Of a stretch of DNA of 64,000 nucleotides, positions 44,885-57,561 are shown one piece after another; position 1 is the stretch's first letter, and every line of letters starts with the position of its first letter. The stretch comes from Plenodomus lindquistii (lineage: Eukaryota; Ascomycota; Dothideomycetes; Pleosporales; Leptosphaeriaceae). A program made the position numbers and the translations under genes. A model generated the notes under the pieces. It made no database searches, was not told the origin of the DNA, and saw nothing but the letters and a program-made list of their open reading frames with translations. The stretch is taken from NCBI GenBank assembly GCA_025504975.1, contig JANUWI010000017.1, forward strand, positions 620,001-684,000, in the 5' to 3' direction.

Positions 44885-45700
44885 TTACTTGCCAGCAGAA
44901 CGGATTGGCAGCGTGGTGGCGTCCTCGGCCTCATCCTCAGACATTTCATCGCTACCGTCTCCATATGCACAAATCAGGTTTTTCCCAATCTCTCTCGCCT
45001 CCCTCTCGTAGTCCTCCGCCGTGACAAGATCGAATCCCAAATCCTCCCTTCGCATCGCCTCCAAATCGTCGAGCTTCCCGCGAAGCAGAGCCAATTGTTC
45101 GATGGCAACGGTGTCCTCTTGGCTGTTTGCCTGCTCAAACCCTTTTTTCTATTGGGTTTCGGCAGCTTGCCCGAAGGATTCAGCTTCGCGCCAGTTGTCC
45201 AGGGCCGATGCGGTAAGGATGTTGTTCTTAATGATGTGGAACGGGGGAAGTCTTGGATCGCTGTGGCAGTATTAGTACATATTGCGAGTATGGTTTTCAA
45301 AGTCGGCGTTGTCAATGGTGTGACCAGAAAAAAGCCTGTCCTATTGTCTTTGCCCCAAAGGAACATGTATGCAAGATGGCCATTGCCAGGATCTTGGTCG
45401 GGACGGAAGGGGCCTGTCAGGCGCTAAAACAAATCGATTTGTTACATGCTCACCTTCGATAAGAGACACCATTGCGACTAGAAGAATTGCTTACCTTTGC
45501 AGAGACGTCTGAATTGTGCTGCTTTGTTTGCTTGACGTATCGCTCGGTGAGGGGGTGTGGGCTTCTTTGCATGTTCGATGTTAGCAGCGTTGGTGTTGAT
45601 CTAAGTAAGCACAATCGCCCGCGTTCTGCAGCAGAGTCCAGAAACTCTGAAGGCAGTAAGAATGAACGTAATGATAGGGCATGAAGCAAGTGCAACGATA
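44885..45700 (-). pseudogene. Probable decayed gene with in-frame stops
   Basis: On the minus strand a protein-like frame can be followed but is broken. One segment (about 45480-45600) reads like an exon ending at a GTAAGC donor. After an acceptor near 45427 a frame runs DQDPGNGHLAYMFLWGKDN. A frame shift is then needed to reach DFENHTRNMY, which meets TAA. It continues DPRLPPFHIIKNNILTASAL and meets TAG after FGQAAETQ. It then continues as FEQANSQEDTVAIEQLALLR to the end at 44885, with an acidic tail. Both stops could come from C-to-T changes of Gln codons. Short unseen introns are an alternative. The family is not named. Confidence 0.4.
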
Positions 45701-45894
45701 GTCATGAACAAGTTTCAATGATAAGTTAATGCATTACGAACACCGCGCAGCCTATGAGCCACAACGACATCCAGCTTCTCTAAACTAACGGTCGACGCAC
45801 CCAAGCTACATGGGTCGTCTGACCGTGTGAACATCAAGCTAAATGAAGTATATCAATCGTCCAAATCGTAACACAGCCACGCCATACGCACAGC

Positions 45895-47939
45895 TTAGAT
45901 CTTCTCGCTAGCAGTGTTGTGGGCGGGAGTAGTCGCCGACACGACGCTGCCACGGCGCTCGAGATCCTCAGCCTGCGCAGTCGTACCAAGGTGACCGGTG
46001 GGCAGCAAGTTGAGCTCGTCTTCCTGCAAGTCCATCTTGCGGTAGAAGAAGAAGAAAGCAATACCCGTGACAAAGGAAAGGATGGCTACGGCTCCGTAGT
46101 TCCAGACGACCAGCGGATCGACGGTGAGCGGAGTGAAGGCCTGGGCGAGGGCGGCGGAGAAGGCGGTGGTGAAGAGTTGTACGGACTGGACGAGCGACCT
46201 CATGTTCTTGGGAGCCTTGGTGAAAGCGTACTCGAGAGTCGTGACGGAGGCGAAGATTTCAGAAGTAGCGATCAGGATGTAGACACCAGCGACGGTCCAG
46301 ACGTTGATGGGCGATTTGTAATCAGGATCACCGGTCTCGTAGTAACCAGAGGTCTTATAGATATAGTACTGTAGTACGGCGGCCCAGACCATTGCGAAAG
46401 CGCCAAGGATGAATCCGGCAGTAATCTTCTTGATTGGAGTGAATCGAATACCCTTCCGGCGGAGAAACGGGTAGACGAAAACATCCATGACTATTCGGTC
46501 CAGGTTAGTGTATGTTGAAAGGTGAGTGTGAGGGCGGAAAGAACTTACTGGGCACGATGATGACAATACAAATGGGATCGAGGTTTTGGAGGAGGTCATT
46601 TGGAACACCATGGAGTTGCATAGTGGAGCACATCTGCGTCAGATTGGAGTCCATCTGTCGGTAGGCCAACCAAAAGATGGGTACCCAAAAGAACACAGAG
46701 CAGGCGCCCAAGCCACGCGCAACTTCATCGACCCATGCGTCATCAAAATTGTACCACGAGGGTGCGCTAGCTCCAAGGTAAGACGGCTTGACCTTGTTCC
46801 ACATTGTGCCGTCGGTATAGTTCTTGTATGTCTTAGCTGGGCTTGAGGTCCAACCTGCGCCGAGTGCTTTGAACCACAATTTGAATGCAGGTCCCATCAC
46901 ATTGCCGCTCGGGGGCCTGAGGATGTACCATTTCTTGCAAAAGATGAGCACCGGGACACATAAGATGAACATGACCGTGGGAATCAAATAGGCCACTACT
47001 CTGGTTAGCACAACTATCACACAGGGAAGCAGGGACACTTGCAATAAAACCCCACATAACGTTCAGCATAGACCATTCCGATCTGTCCAACGAGCGCACC
47101 GATGTTGATGAAGAAATAGAACCAATTGTAGATTCTGGTGACCGTTACGGCCGGATCAACGATGACGCGCTCGCCCTTTTGCGTTTCAACACGCATACGC
47201 TCCTGAGGGACCTGCTCTGCGATCAAGGGAGAGATATTTGGCTTGAATGTACCGGTGCCGAGTCCCATGATGATCAGTCCGAGGATGAAGACGCCAAGCG
47301 CAGTGTCTGGCTTCTCGAGCACGGACGGCGCCGACGACGCAACAAGAATGATGTGGCCAATTTCGGCGACGAGAACAGAGTAGAAGATTGTCTTGTAACG
47401 TCCGAGGTAAGTGTCGGCAATCCAGGCACCAAAGAGGGGGCAGCAGTAGACCCAGAAGGAGTTGAAGGTGGTCAAACTGAACGAGACTTGCTTTCCAAGA
47501 CCCAACGCGCCAGGCTGCGCATCATCGCTTGAAGGGTCAACAGCGGCACCAGTGCGAGTAGCGAGAGGCTTGGAAATGAAGTTTGAGTAGACTGCGACGG
47601 TTCCGTAGTAAGACATGCGCTCCACCAACTCGACGAACGCGATGGAGAAAATGCGCCATGGAATATGAGCAGGGACACGGCGGAGCGTAACAAGCTCCTC
47701 AGCAGTCGGCTCGTCGTCGGCCTCTGTCAAGTAGTTGTCCTGGAGGGTGGCCTTGCCCTCATGGTGGAGGAACGGAGGGGCTCCAGTAGCGTGCGCTTCT
47801 GGGTTCTTGCGCTCAGGATCGCCAGAGGCGTCAATCAGAGCTGGGTCCAAGCCTACAGCTTGCTGTAGAGATTGATTAGTATTGTAATTATTAATTGTCT
47901 TGCGAAACTTACGACTTCGCCAGCGTCACCGATAGGCAT
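45895..47939 (-). CDS. PTR2-type proton/oligopeptide symporter (POT family)
   Basis: Four exons on the minus strand: 47939-47913 (nine codons, MPIGDAGEV), 47862 to about 47051, about 47000-46549, and 46490-45895, for about 628 residues. The PTR2 signature is present as NWFYFFINIGALVGQ. The region VPWRIF-like...ELVERMSYYGTVAVYSNF matches the start of the transporter domain (ERMSYYG in place of the usual ERFAYYG). AWIADTYLGRYKTIFYS and GLGTGTFKPNISPLIAEQ are further POT hallmarks. About twelve helices can be seen; the last lies before an acidic/polar cytosolic tail. It would import di- and tripeptides with protons at the plasma membrane. The second intron is the weak point: the best phase-correct donor gives a 50-base intron with a GTTTTA start. 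Confidence 0.9.
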
Positions 47940-50900
47940 CGTGATGGCAGTGATGAAGACGTATGACAAGAGGTTGAAGACCTGAGTGTGGTTCGACAAG
48001 GAGCGGGCATGGGAGTTTTATGGCTCGAGGGTATGGGAGGTCCAAAACGCCGGGTTAGCCTCGTTCACTTGATGCTGCAGTTAATCAGAGGGTCGGCGTG
48101 ATTGGTGCTCCATGCTCCTTCCTTATCCGGATGCAGCCAGAGAGAAGAGCAACCGTATAAACAGGGATTTACCATCGTATCAATTCCTACACGATAGAAC
48201 TCATCAGCAAACGCCCCGCCACCGCGGCTGATTTGCCCAATCCACATACGATGGCTCCTGCGGGCTGCCAAATGGGTGAGTTTATCGCCGAGCATGATAG
48301 CCTACTTCAAGCTTCGCCAAGTTGCTAAATCCCAGTGGCAAGCCAGACATCAAGAGAGCTTGCTCCGTGCAAGAAAACAACTGGGCGGACAAAGGCTGTG
48401 GCGCCAACGTTGCATTACTGCAGAGCCGACCTGCCTATTTGCGTGTAATGTGGGCGACTATCCTACCCCGCCCACCGCGCCCGAAGGGTGTCCAAGACTC
48501 GCCAAGCTAGACTAAGCAGCGCCTCCAACGTTTCGATTTCCCATCAGCACCGCTTGCGTCTCCTCCATATCAGCACCCATGCGAACTTCCTATCGCTGTC
48601 CAGTGAACGTGTAGCGGCTAGCTACGGCCAACAGACCTTCACCATGTTCTTGCGATATGTTCAAGGCCATTAGGCCCTTCCAGAAGATTTAAGTGGGCTG
48701 ATGGAAGGGAGGAAGTACGGATGGGGCCCAGCAATGGACCACCTGTGCTTACAAGTTCATACCAACAGTGGGGCCGCTCGTGGACTCTTAGCCCGAAAAA
48801 TAAGATAAATGGCGGCAAAGCTTGGACGCCTTGTCGCTTAGCCAATAGGACTACACTCTTGGAAAAGTCCAGTTCGAAATACTGATGGTCCGCTCACCGA
48901 GTGTATTATCGAGGGATTCGAGAAGTGGGCCTCGTGTTCTGGATTCTGGTCGAGGGGTGTCGTTCCCATGTCGGTGTGCTGTTGAGCGATCCTTGAAGAC
49001 GAGCAAGATAGACTGACCGATTCGCATGAAAATCGTGCTTTGAAGAATTTGCACACGACGTCGTGCTGCCTCGGTCAGCGCCGAGAGATGAGCCGTGGCA
49101 GCGGGAGAGGCTGGGCCATTTTAATGCTTCATCAACCACCGAATGCGCTTTGCAGCAGTACTCTAGACTGTCGAGTCATTGTTTGCGCACTGCTAGCACA
49201 CACAACAGCACAGCAACGCGAGAGATAGGCGTTCATATGCCTCGACTTCTGAGGAAATTGCGCTCTGTTGGTTGCGCGCCTCGCACGTCATGAATACTTC
49301 CACCTGATAAAGTCAGTGGTGTGGATTGGAGACGGCTTTCCAGATCGCCCTGTCTTAGATGAAGCTTGATGAACGCCTCGGCAGAACCGAACAGGCGTCC
49401 CACACGTGAGGGCACTCCATGGATCGGTAGTCACTGCGACCACTGGCGACCAGTGACACATGCGTTCCTCATTACTGGTCTCAGCTTACTATACATTGGG
49501 CTACACTGCACGCGTTGCTTGGCGGGCATTTTGTGCATTTGCTGACTGCCAAACTCAGTGTAATATGCGCTCTTTTGTTGGGACTCTTCGTATAAGGCGC
49601 GCTCGACAGGTCTCGTCGGTGTACCCGATTCGAAGTCATCGCGTGACTCGAAGCGTACCAAATTCTCGATTCCTGGGCATTACGCCCGGGGCTGCATGAT
49701 CGTCACCCGGGCGGCATCCTAGAAAGAGCAGTGCTCGCGTGCGCCGCTTCAGCATTCGGTCACGGTGTTGTTTGTGGATTTTGTGCGTTCGTGCTGAAGC
49801 ATTGTGTAGCGCGCATTTGTCTATCGCAATTGTGTTTGCGACAGTCGAATTAAGGTACAGTGGAGAGGACCACGTGAGAATCGATCCGATCCCGGGGCGC
49901 CCACATCCAGTCTCACACCAGACCAGACGAGACAACGCTGCAGCGGAGATCGCAGGGACCAGTTGCACAATCTCTTGGCGTACGTGAGGAAGCTCTACTT
50001 TCCGCTAGAGGCATCTCCAACATCACCACCCATCTCATCAAGTCTCAAATCATTACTTACAATACTAAATTTGCTGTAAAATTCGTTTGCTCATCGAATC
50101 TGGTCAATCATAACCGTCGCAAGCGTCACTACAGGACGGATGCAGAAACAGCAGATGCACCTCCGCAACCGGGATTATGCCCATACCTGTGCTACCAAGC
50201 ACAGCTGGAGTAAATTCCACCCATACCACGAGTTTTCCCTCTTTCTTGTGTCCCGGCGCTAGCTACCTGCTACACAGCCATCATAGGTGACTTGCATGAG
50301 ATAACGCTGCAGAATCTGAGAGAGATTCTTGCGCCAACAAATGGAATGGGGATTCAAGTCAATTTTTCATAGAAAAATGCTTGTACAGCGATTTTGAAGA
50401 CTCCATTCTGCTGAGACGCCGCATGAATGCCCAATATGGTTATATGGGCGTTCAGGTAGTCGACAAACTGACCAAAAGCGTTGCGGGTGTAAAAATCTTA
50501 CGTGCTGCTTTCATTTGACGCTCACGCAATAAATCACAAAGGTCTACTTGCGTGTGCCATGGTTATCTCACGGAAAAAAAATCTAAAGGCATCCATCAAA
50601 ATGAGTCAGTTGATGGTGGTCTACGAGATCGAAAACTGCTCAAGGCAATTGCAACCAACTTGCTCCCTCCAAACGTGTCTTCTACGTCGAAACGTCTTCT
50701 TCAACAGATACTTGGGAACGAGGATGCTCTCATCGGTGTCGAGAACAAAGCCGACTTCTGCAGCGAGATGCATGCTCATCGCAGCGCAAATGAATCAACG
50801 ATTCAATTTGTGGGAGTCCATAGAGACAAAATGACCCCCTTCTCTTTGAAAGTTTCGTCTTCTCACGTAGCATGGTTTTGTAACAACAAACCCCAAATGC

Positions 50901-52274
50901 AACCGCAGTCGCGAGAGCGGTGAAGGATACGCCTGTCGAAGAGATTTGCAAGACGAATGGTCATCGAGTATTACTCACAGGAGGAGGAGATATGGTGACT
51001 GTAGCAGGGAACCGAGGGTTGCCAACGATTCTCACGCGAGGAAGTGGTGCGGATACTAGATTAATAGGTAAAAAATTGTTAGTTAGAACTTGACACAGGC
51101 TCACTGTAACTCAAATCGATTCAATCATGATTGACGTAGCATTGACTGTTTACCCTACCCACTGTGCCCGAGATAGAAGCGAGAATAGAAACTCAAAACT
51201 ACAAGGTATCCGCGGGCAAAACCATGCTCTCTCTGCACATTAGCAACATCTACTACTAAGATCTACTATGACCTACACATGCGCCCCACCTTGAATGCAA
51301 ATAAACTCGGACTATAGATATACAAAGTAAACCTATTCACAAAATGACCAAGCAACACTGAACCTTAAGGAGCAGCACCCCCTTCCTTCTATCCCACACA
51401 ACGGGTGACGAAGACAGGCAAGAGAAGTCCAACCCAAATAGCAACGGAAACAATTACGACAACGGAAGCCAGTGGATCAGTCGGAGTCCTCGAACCGTTG
51501 GATCTGTCCCTGCCCCCCATGTGCATCCGAGAGATGCCAGTTGAACTCTCGCAAACACTCGCAAACACAATATTGAAAATTGTAGCATCCACAACGATGC
51601 ACTCTCCCTTCACCATAGCCCTTCGCGATATCCGCAAGATGACTCCAGCCTTCGATCGCCTAACGATTCGCATCCTCGAGCCGTACAGACTTGTCGTGAC
51701 ACAAACAGAAAGACAGGCTAATCCAAGAGAAGTCGTTGCTCTGAAGACTCATCTCACCCATGCTTCCATACTGTCTACGATTGCATCCGCACAATGAGTA
51801 GCCAGCCAAACACGCGCGTCTTTGGATGAAACCCGCTTGGAACACTTGGCCGGGGCCACTGGTCCGTCGTGATGGAACTGTAGCGCAGTATCGTCATCTG
51901 GTGTCTGGTATGACTAGCATTGCGATTTGATAGCGGGGGCTCTGGTTCCGCGTTGAGCGAATCGCCGCTCTACGAGGCACTTGATCGGACATGATTTGCA
52001 ACAACGGTAACAAGAACTGTGTCAGAATCATTTGAACTAAAAACTCGCATCAAAGCGTCATGTGTAATGGAAAGAGAACAGCTCATCCAGACCAAACAAT
52101 GCTAGAATACCAATACCAATATTCATCACTTTTCTTGAAGAAGTTTGTTACATATGCGAGCAGAAGCTGAGATATCATTGCGAGGTCCGTGCGTTCGCAA
52201 ATGCTCATCTGGAATCAAACGATCGGTAAACATACCCACATTGGAAAATTCGCAAGCTTTGTGCATTCTTTCGC
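47940..52274. other. Gene-poor stretch
   Basis: About 4.3 kb without an intact gene. Weak candidates: a plus-strand frame at 50552-50923 without a good ATG (KRLLQQILGNEDALIG, QFVGVHRDKMTPFSLKV), and a minus-strand frame at 51389-51673 ending in a hydrophobic helix (DPLASVVVIVSVAIWVGLLL) that could be a last exon. Neither can be extended into a full gene by visible splice sites. Confidence 0.45.
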
Positions 52275-52440
52275 TCAATCGAGCAAGATTGCATGGGTGG
52301 AGGCAGTTTTCTGCCGTTCGAATCGGTGAGCCCGCATGAGATTCACATGTGGGAGATGGCATACAAAGTCATCCAGACCAAGGGTGAAGACGGTGATATG
52401 TCGTGTTGCTTCCCCATGAGATGATTTGCTACGTGTCCAG

Positions 52441-53620
52441 CGTGAAGCCCAGCAGCAATTGCTCGAGTCCCTACTCCTCGCAGAGATGTGTGCCGCTGGT
52501 GGTGTTACCTTTGTGGAACCGCTCAAATTTTGACATTTGCGAAAACAGTGCAAGGCCGCGATTCCCCTGCACCGCGCCGATTTGAGCCTCCATGTCCTCA
52601 AAGCTTTTCTGTTCGTAGTCGGTGGCCGTGAAGTAGGACGCGTATCATTGTCTTTGCGTCGATGGTGGAGATTGCCTAGGGAATGTGCGTGTATCCCCGT
52701 GCAGTTCCGAATTTTACATCGACTATCCATACCACGTAGTTCACATGCACGTGGCCCGAGTCCCTGTTTCCCTGACGAGAAACGAACAGTCGGGCGACTA
52801 TGCGATGGTGGATCGTACAAAACTGCGAGTTGGCTTTTGGTGACAGGGTGCACCAGATGTGAAACCGACACGACAGCCACCCGTCGACTGAGTTGTCTGG
52901 TATAGCGCCTTCCGGATAGAAGTCGAGGACATCGGTGGCTTCCAGTGTATCGTGTGAATCCACATGTGACCAGTCAATGTCGTCATGGTACTCGTCGCTG
53001 TTGATGGAATTTCCGGCCGTGGTGCCGGTAGATGCGGTGGCAATGAATGTGATGACAGTGGGCTGCTTGAGGGTGTGGAGCTGACGCACAGTGCGGCGAA
53101 CTGCGTAAGAGGAGAGTGGATTGGTCTGTCTGTGAAAGTAAATGTGTCGATATCGAGAACGTCGAAAGGCTGGGGTACAAGAAGTGGTGAACTTGTTGAG
53201 TCGATCGACCATTCAATAACCAGCAGACGTTCAGTGAGGGTGCTGATCGAAGCATATAATTCAAAGCCGTTAGTCTACGGGAGACCTCTGACAGCACACG
53301 GGGTTGAATTGATCGTGTCGGGGATGCCATGGGCTAGATCCCGTGTGGTGCAAAACCGGCGGAACTGCCAGGGGATTGCTTGAAATCGCCTGCGAACACC
53401 GCCTTTCAACATCACGTCTGCGCAGCAAAACATTGGGACGTCCTTGAATTTGTCGATGAGACAGTGGTGCTCTGCTCTGGTCCGATCCCATTGAACCTTG
53501 GCGTCAACTGAGGCCCCGGACCTCCCAGACCGAGGCTTGCTGCCTAGGATCCAAAGACATAACGGGAAGATGGTTGTGGCTCCCCATGACGTCTCGACCC
53601 AGAGTCTGTAGTGACACACC
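52441..53620 (-). pseudogene. Possible decayed or unresolved multi-exon gene
   Basis: Several minus-strand stretches read like protein but lie in different frames. Near 53540-53390: DAKVQWDRTRAEHHCLIDKF then PMFCCADVMLKGG. At 53010-52677: DEYHDDIDWSHVDSHDTLEA, DFYPEGAIPDNSVDGWLS and HIHVNYVVW-like text, ending in a stop. At 52640-52510: SYFTATDYEQKSFEDMEAQI, then RGLALFSQMSKFERFHK, before a GTAACA donor. No start is seen and the phases do not join simply. Either several introns are missed or the gene is decaying. No family is recognised. Confidence 0.35.
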
Positions 53621-53807
53621 GAGTTTTCTCCAGGCGAAACAAGTCATACTGCAGTCGGACGGGAATTGCTTCGGCGATGCCTAGATGAGAATGTAGTATA
53701 GCTCCAGCGATTTTGCCCACACAGATATCTTGCTGTCGGTGGCGGAACTCCCGTGCTCGTCTCTTGCTGCCGTTCCCTGCACCTCTCTTCTTGATACCAC
53801 CCCGTTC

Positions 53808-54056
53808 CTATGCGGTGTCGTCATCGTAGACAGGTGAGATCCTTCGTAAGATGTCTTTGTTGGAGAGCTGTTCTTCGGCTGTCGCTGTCTCTAGGATGGT
53901 TCTTTTGGCTTTGCGTTTACGTGGTAGGCTGAGTGAGGAGGTGTCTGGGTTGGGTGATTGAGTTATTGGCGGAGATGGCAGAGTGCTCTTGGGCGCTGCT
54001 GTGTAGGTGAGGGAGGGAAGGATGGCGTGGGTCGTGAGATTGTTAGGCATTTCCAT
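53808..54056 (-). CDS. Candidate small basic protein
   Basis: An 82-codon frame starting MEMPNNLTTHAIL encodes a Pro/Ser/Thr-rich first half. A basic cluster LPRKRKAKRTIL like a nuclear localisation signal follows, then an acidic end NKDILRRISPVYDDDTA. It is short and unsupported by any family. A possible single-exon gene or a last exon. Coding status is uncertain. Confidence 0.3.
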   Translation of the reverse strand: MEMPNNLTTHAILPSLTYTAAPKSTLPSPPITQSPNPDTSSLSLPRKRKAKRTILETATAEEQLSNKDILRRISPVYDDDTA

Positions 54057-54439
54057 TACTTTACATCCGATGACGTGGGACAAGCACTTGCACCTACTTA
54101 TTTACCACTCCTGGCTACTAACTACTCTTACTTAGCATTCCTGTGTAGCTCCTATTAGGCTATTACTTCCAAGTATCTATTACTTGGTCACTCTTTATCG
54201 CTGCCTTGGGCCTCTTTCTTCGCTCTGGACAGTTTTTTTTAGTTGTTGCTTCACGGCATACAGTTTCATCTTGGGCAATTCTTATTTGCGTATTGCGTAT
54301 GTACGCTGTTTCTTTTGAATGGAGGTTAAGCTGTGTGACGATGCGCGATCCATTGGTGTCAAAATGCCTATAAGGTGTTGGATTGGCGAAGGATTCGAGA
54401 GGGTCTATACCGCAACTGTCTTGGACTTTTTGAGGGTAT

Positions 54440-54481
54440 GAGTCTTGATATAGGCAGTGAGAGTCTTGATATAGGCAGTGA
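54440..54481. repeat. Perfect 21-base tandem duplication
   Basis: GAGTCTTGATATAGGCAGTGA occurs twice head to tail without a mismatch. The unit length is a multiple of three, but no supported gene contains it. Confidence 0.9.
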
Positions 54482-55309
54482 CTTGGAATATTTCGTCATG
54501 TATACGAGAAGTTTGTTGTTTGGATGGACGATGTGGGGTTTGGGTTTGTGAATTATTTGGGCTGCTTGGTTGGGCCGCCTTGATGCTTGACTCGAGAAGC
54601 GTAAAGCATGTCATGCGTACCGCTATTAGGTATGACTTGGAGAGATACTTGGTAATGTCGATACATAAATGGGCGGGTCGAGGGTAGTGGTGGTATTTGT
54701 GTATGCTCTTGTTACTATACAGGAGACTAGGATATGTAAACGGGTGTACACGTATCTTTGATATGGGATGTCCAGGGACATGTGGTTTGATGGTGTCGAC
54801 CATGGACAGCGTCTCTATTCTCTTTTCGCTGTTGCCTGGTACAGGTGAAACGAGTTTGTTCGGGGACAGGGTATGATTTGAGAAAAGCTTGATTATGCCA
54901 GGTGCACTGGCGATGTTGAGAGAGGGGTATGCTAAAGGGGGTATAGAGCCCAAGGCTGAGACGGGCCTGTTAGTTATCCATGCTTCAACAGGGTGGCATT
55001 GCATCGGTTGTCGTCAACTAGCCACCCAACGCGCCAATGATGTGTACTGTGTGTGTGCAACTACTTGTCGTATGACCGAGTTGCAGGATGTGAGACACCA
55101 TGTCGACACACCAATTGATGGATGCGGTGGAGCATGACGGTGGAGAAGAGTCAGCGGGTGGAGGGCGGGCCTTTCCATTAGCGTGACAGGCCAGCCCGGA
55201 AGGCGGAGAAGACTGGTGTTGACGGCGTAAATAGAAGGGAATGAGCACACCAGCTCTTCGCTCTTGGTCATCATCAATACATAGTAAACACCCGTCTCCC
55301 ATCACCGCC

Positions 55310-57561
55310 ATGCGCAATCCCGTCGCATGCGTCTCGTGCCGGAGCGCCAAGCAGAAGTGCATCCACGAGGACGCCCCGCCGTGCGACCGCTGCCGACAGG
55401 GCGGACGAGCAGAGCAGTGCCAGTTCCCGGCGCCTGGCACGTCTGCGCTGCACCGGAAGCCCAAGCGACCGCGGCCTCTGTCAGAGGCTGGGACGCCGCC
55501 TTTGCATTCACAGTCGCAGTCGCAGTCACAGTCGCAGACGACGACGACGTTAGCGTCCCACAGCGCCCTATACCGCCGCAATGACGCAGTGGCAGTAGCA
55601 GTGCCGAGCCCCAATGCCGCTGCATCGTACTTTTCGCCGAACACAGCGGCATCGCCCCAGCTGCTGCTCGACGACGTGGACCCGTTTGACCTGCTGACGG
55701 ACGAGGTCAAGAACAGCTATTTGCGCTGCGCGTACAAATGGAGCTTCCACCACACGCCCACGCTGCTGTTGCGCATTCGCGACCGCACCCTCGAGCCGTG
55801 GATGGTGTGGGCCATGCTTGCGCTGGCCATACGGTATATTCCCACTCTCTTCCTATCAAGCACTCTGTGCTGGACGCATGACTGCCAATTCACCCACTAA
55901 CCCTGCCTGCCCTGCCCAGATTCGTCAAAGACCCCCCCGCCCCCTTTGCCTCGCAGACCGAGGCCAGCAATGCCTACGCCGCCCACGCCCGCCGCATCCT
56001 CCAGTCGGACCTCGAGACGCCCTCCATCAGCCGCGTCCAGGCGCTCCTCATGCTCACCGGCCACGACTGGGGCGCCGGCAATGGACGGCGCGCCTGGATC
56101 TACCTGGGCATGGCCATCCGCCTCGTCGAAGTCATGGACCTGACGCAGGAGCTCAAGACGCCGCGCAACCGCACCCCCACCCGCGAGGAGTTTATCGAGG
56201 CTGAAGTGCGCCGCCGCACCGCCTGGACCTGCTTCCTCATGGACTCGCTGCTGAGTGGCGGCAAGGGCCGTAAAAGGTCCCTGACTGCCGCCGACATGTC
56301 CATCCAGCTGCCCTGCGAGCGCGAGAGCTTCGTCTTCGGCGAGCCCATATGCACCGAGCAGCTGGACCGCACTCTCCGCATGCCTCCCGTCTCGCTGCCA
56401 GTCGGAGAAATCGGCATCATTGGCTACAGCATGCGCGCCGCCAATATCTGGGGCAAGGTTGCCCGCTGGGCCTGCTCAGAAGACTTCAAGACGGAGCTGC
56501 CCTGGTCATCGGCCTCGCAGTTTCAGCAGCTCGTCTACGAGCTCGAAGCATGGAAGCAGTCGCTGCCCCAGCGTCTGCAGTACGATCTCTTCATTCTGCA
56601 CAGCCACAATGCGGTAGAACAGGGCCAGGCGTACTGCTACATGCACTGCATCTACTTTATGAGCTACATGTTCCTCCATCGCGCCTACTTGCCCGTCCTG
56701 GGACCGCAGATGAATGGGCAAGATACTGAAGAGACGCCGGACTCGTACGATGAACACAAGCAGATGTGGAAGGATTGGCAGAAGAGCTCACGCAAGAACC
56801 TGCTCAAGGACGCCACCATGGTCTTGGAGATGCTCGAGGAGATGCGCACATTCGGCGTCTACTTTCTGAGGGGTCTCGTTCCGTGGATCGGTTTCACCAT
56901 CTACACGGCAGTCGGCGTGATGCTGTACTCTTTCAATTTCACCAGCAGCGACGACAACCCTCAATGGCGGGAGAAGGCGCGTGAATTCGTAGTCCAAGGT
57001 TGCGCATTTCTGAGGGAGATGAAGACGCAATGGCCAATGGCTGCGACTTGGGTGCGTTGAATAAAAACACGTCTTTTGCTAAGCTAACACAGACAGTTTG
57101 AAACCATCAAGCGCATGCAGGCATACTACCGGTCTGTTCTAGGCCAGGACGGGCCTGCCTCACCTGAAGAACGACAGGCGTTGCGCCGCGCTATGATTGA
57201 CTATGGCGCTCTTCAACCTTCCCCGGTGCAAAAGCCCAATGATCCCACTAAGGAGCATGACCATGGAGTAGTTGCCTCAAGCTTACACGGCACACAACAG
57301 CCCGATCAGCAACAGGCTGATAACCTTAGATATGCGTATCAGTCACTTACGAGTCCGCCAACGACCACAGCATCGCCCAATGTCAATTCTAACGCCTACC
57401 CTTGGACCTCGCCAAACGGAATTCCCCCTCTAGAAGCTGATGACTCCTTCAACATGGAATCTTTTGATCTGACAAACGCTGAACTCGAGGATATGATTAC
57501 GAACGCTACGCAAGATTTCTGGATGAGCTTTCCCGGTGAAGTTGGAGTTGGCTACCAGTAA
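55310..57561 (+). CDS. Zn2Cys6 fungal transcription factor
   Basis: Three exons (55310-55833, 55920-57051, 57097-57561) join in phase to 706 residues. An upstream in-frame ATG at 55241 would add 23 residues, but the later ATG places the zinc cluster at the N-terminus as usual. The DNA-binding cluster is C-x2-C-x6-C-x7-C-x2-C-x8-C (Cys 7, 10, 17, 25, 28, 37), with basic residues between. A Ser-Gln run (about 65-75) follows. The fungal-specific transcription factor domain begins near residue 130. It has PTLLLRIRDRTLEPWMVWAM, then VQALLMLTGHDWGAGNGRRA and AWIYLGMAIRLVEVMDL, and RRRTAWTCFLMDSLLSGGKG, a typical family core. The C-terminus is acidic and Asn/Gln-rich, likely activating. It acts in the nucleus. 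The target genes are unknown. The next gene downstream is on the same strand but need not be a target. Confidence 0.93.

Larger units (their letters stand above)
53621..55309. other. Intergenic
   Basis: About 1.7 kb. It contains a small minus-strand frame (53808-54056, separate entry), a perfect 21-base tandem duplication at 54440-54481, and a T-rich block near 54229-54245. The rest shows no gene. The last 70 bases before 55310 are the leader of the Zn2Cys6 gene. Confidence 0.5.

Noticed and set aside
47001..47038. Alternative GTGTCC donor for the second PTR2 intron
   Set aside because: It would give a 38-base intron, too short for typical fungal splicing, although its phase is correct.
54405..55004. 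199-codon minus-strand frame
   Set aside because: No family signature and no splice-consistent extension; part of it is the 21-base duplication, and composition looks like noncoding DNA.
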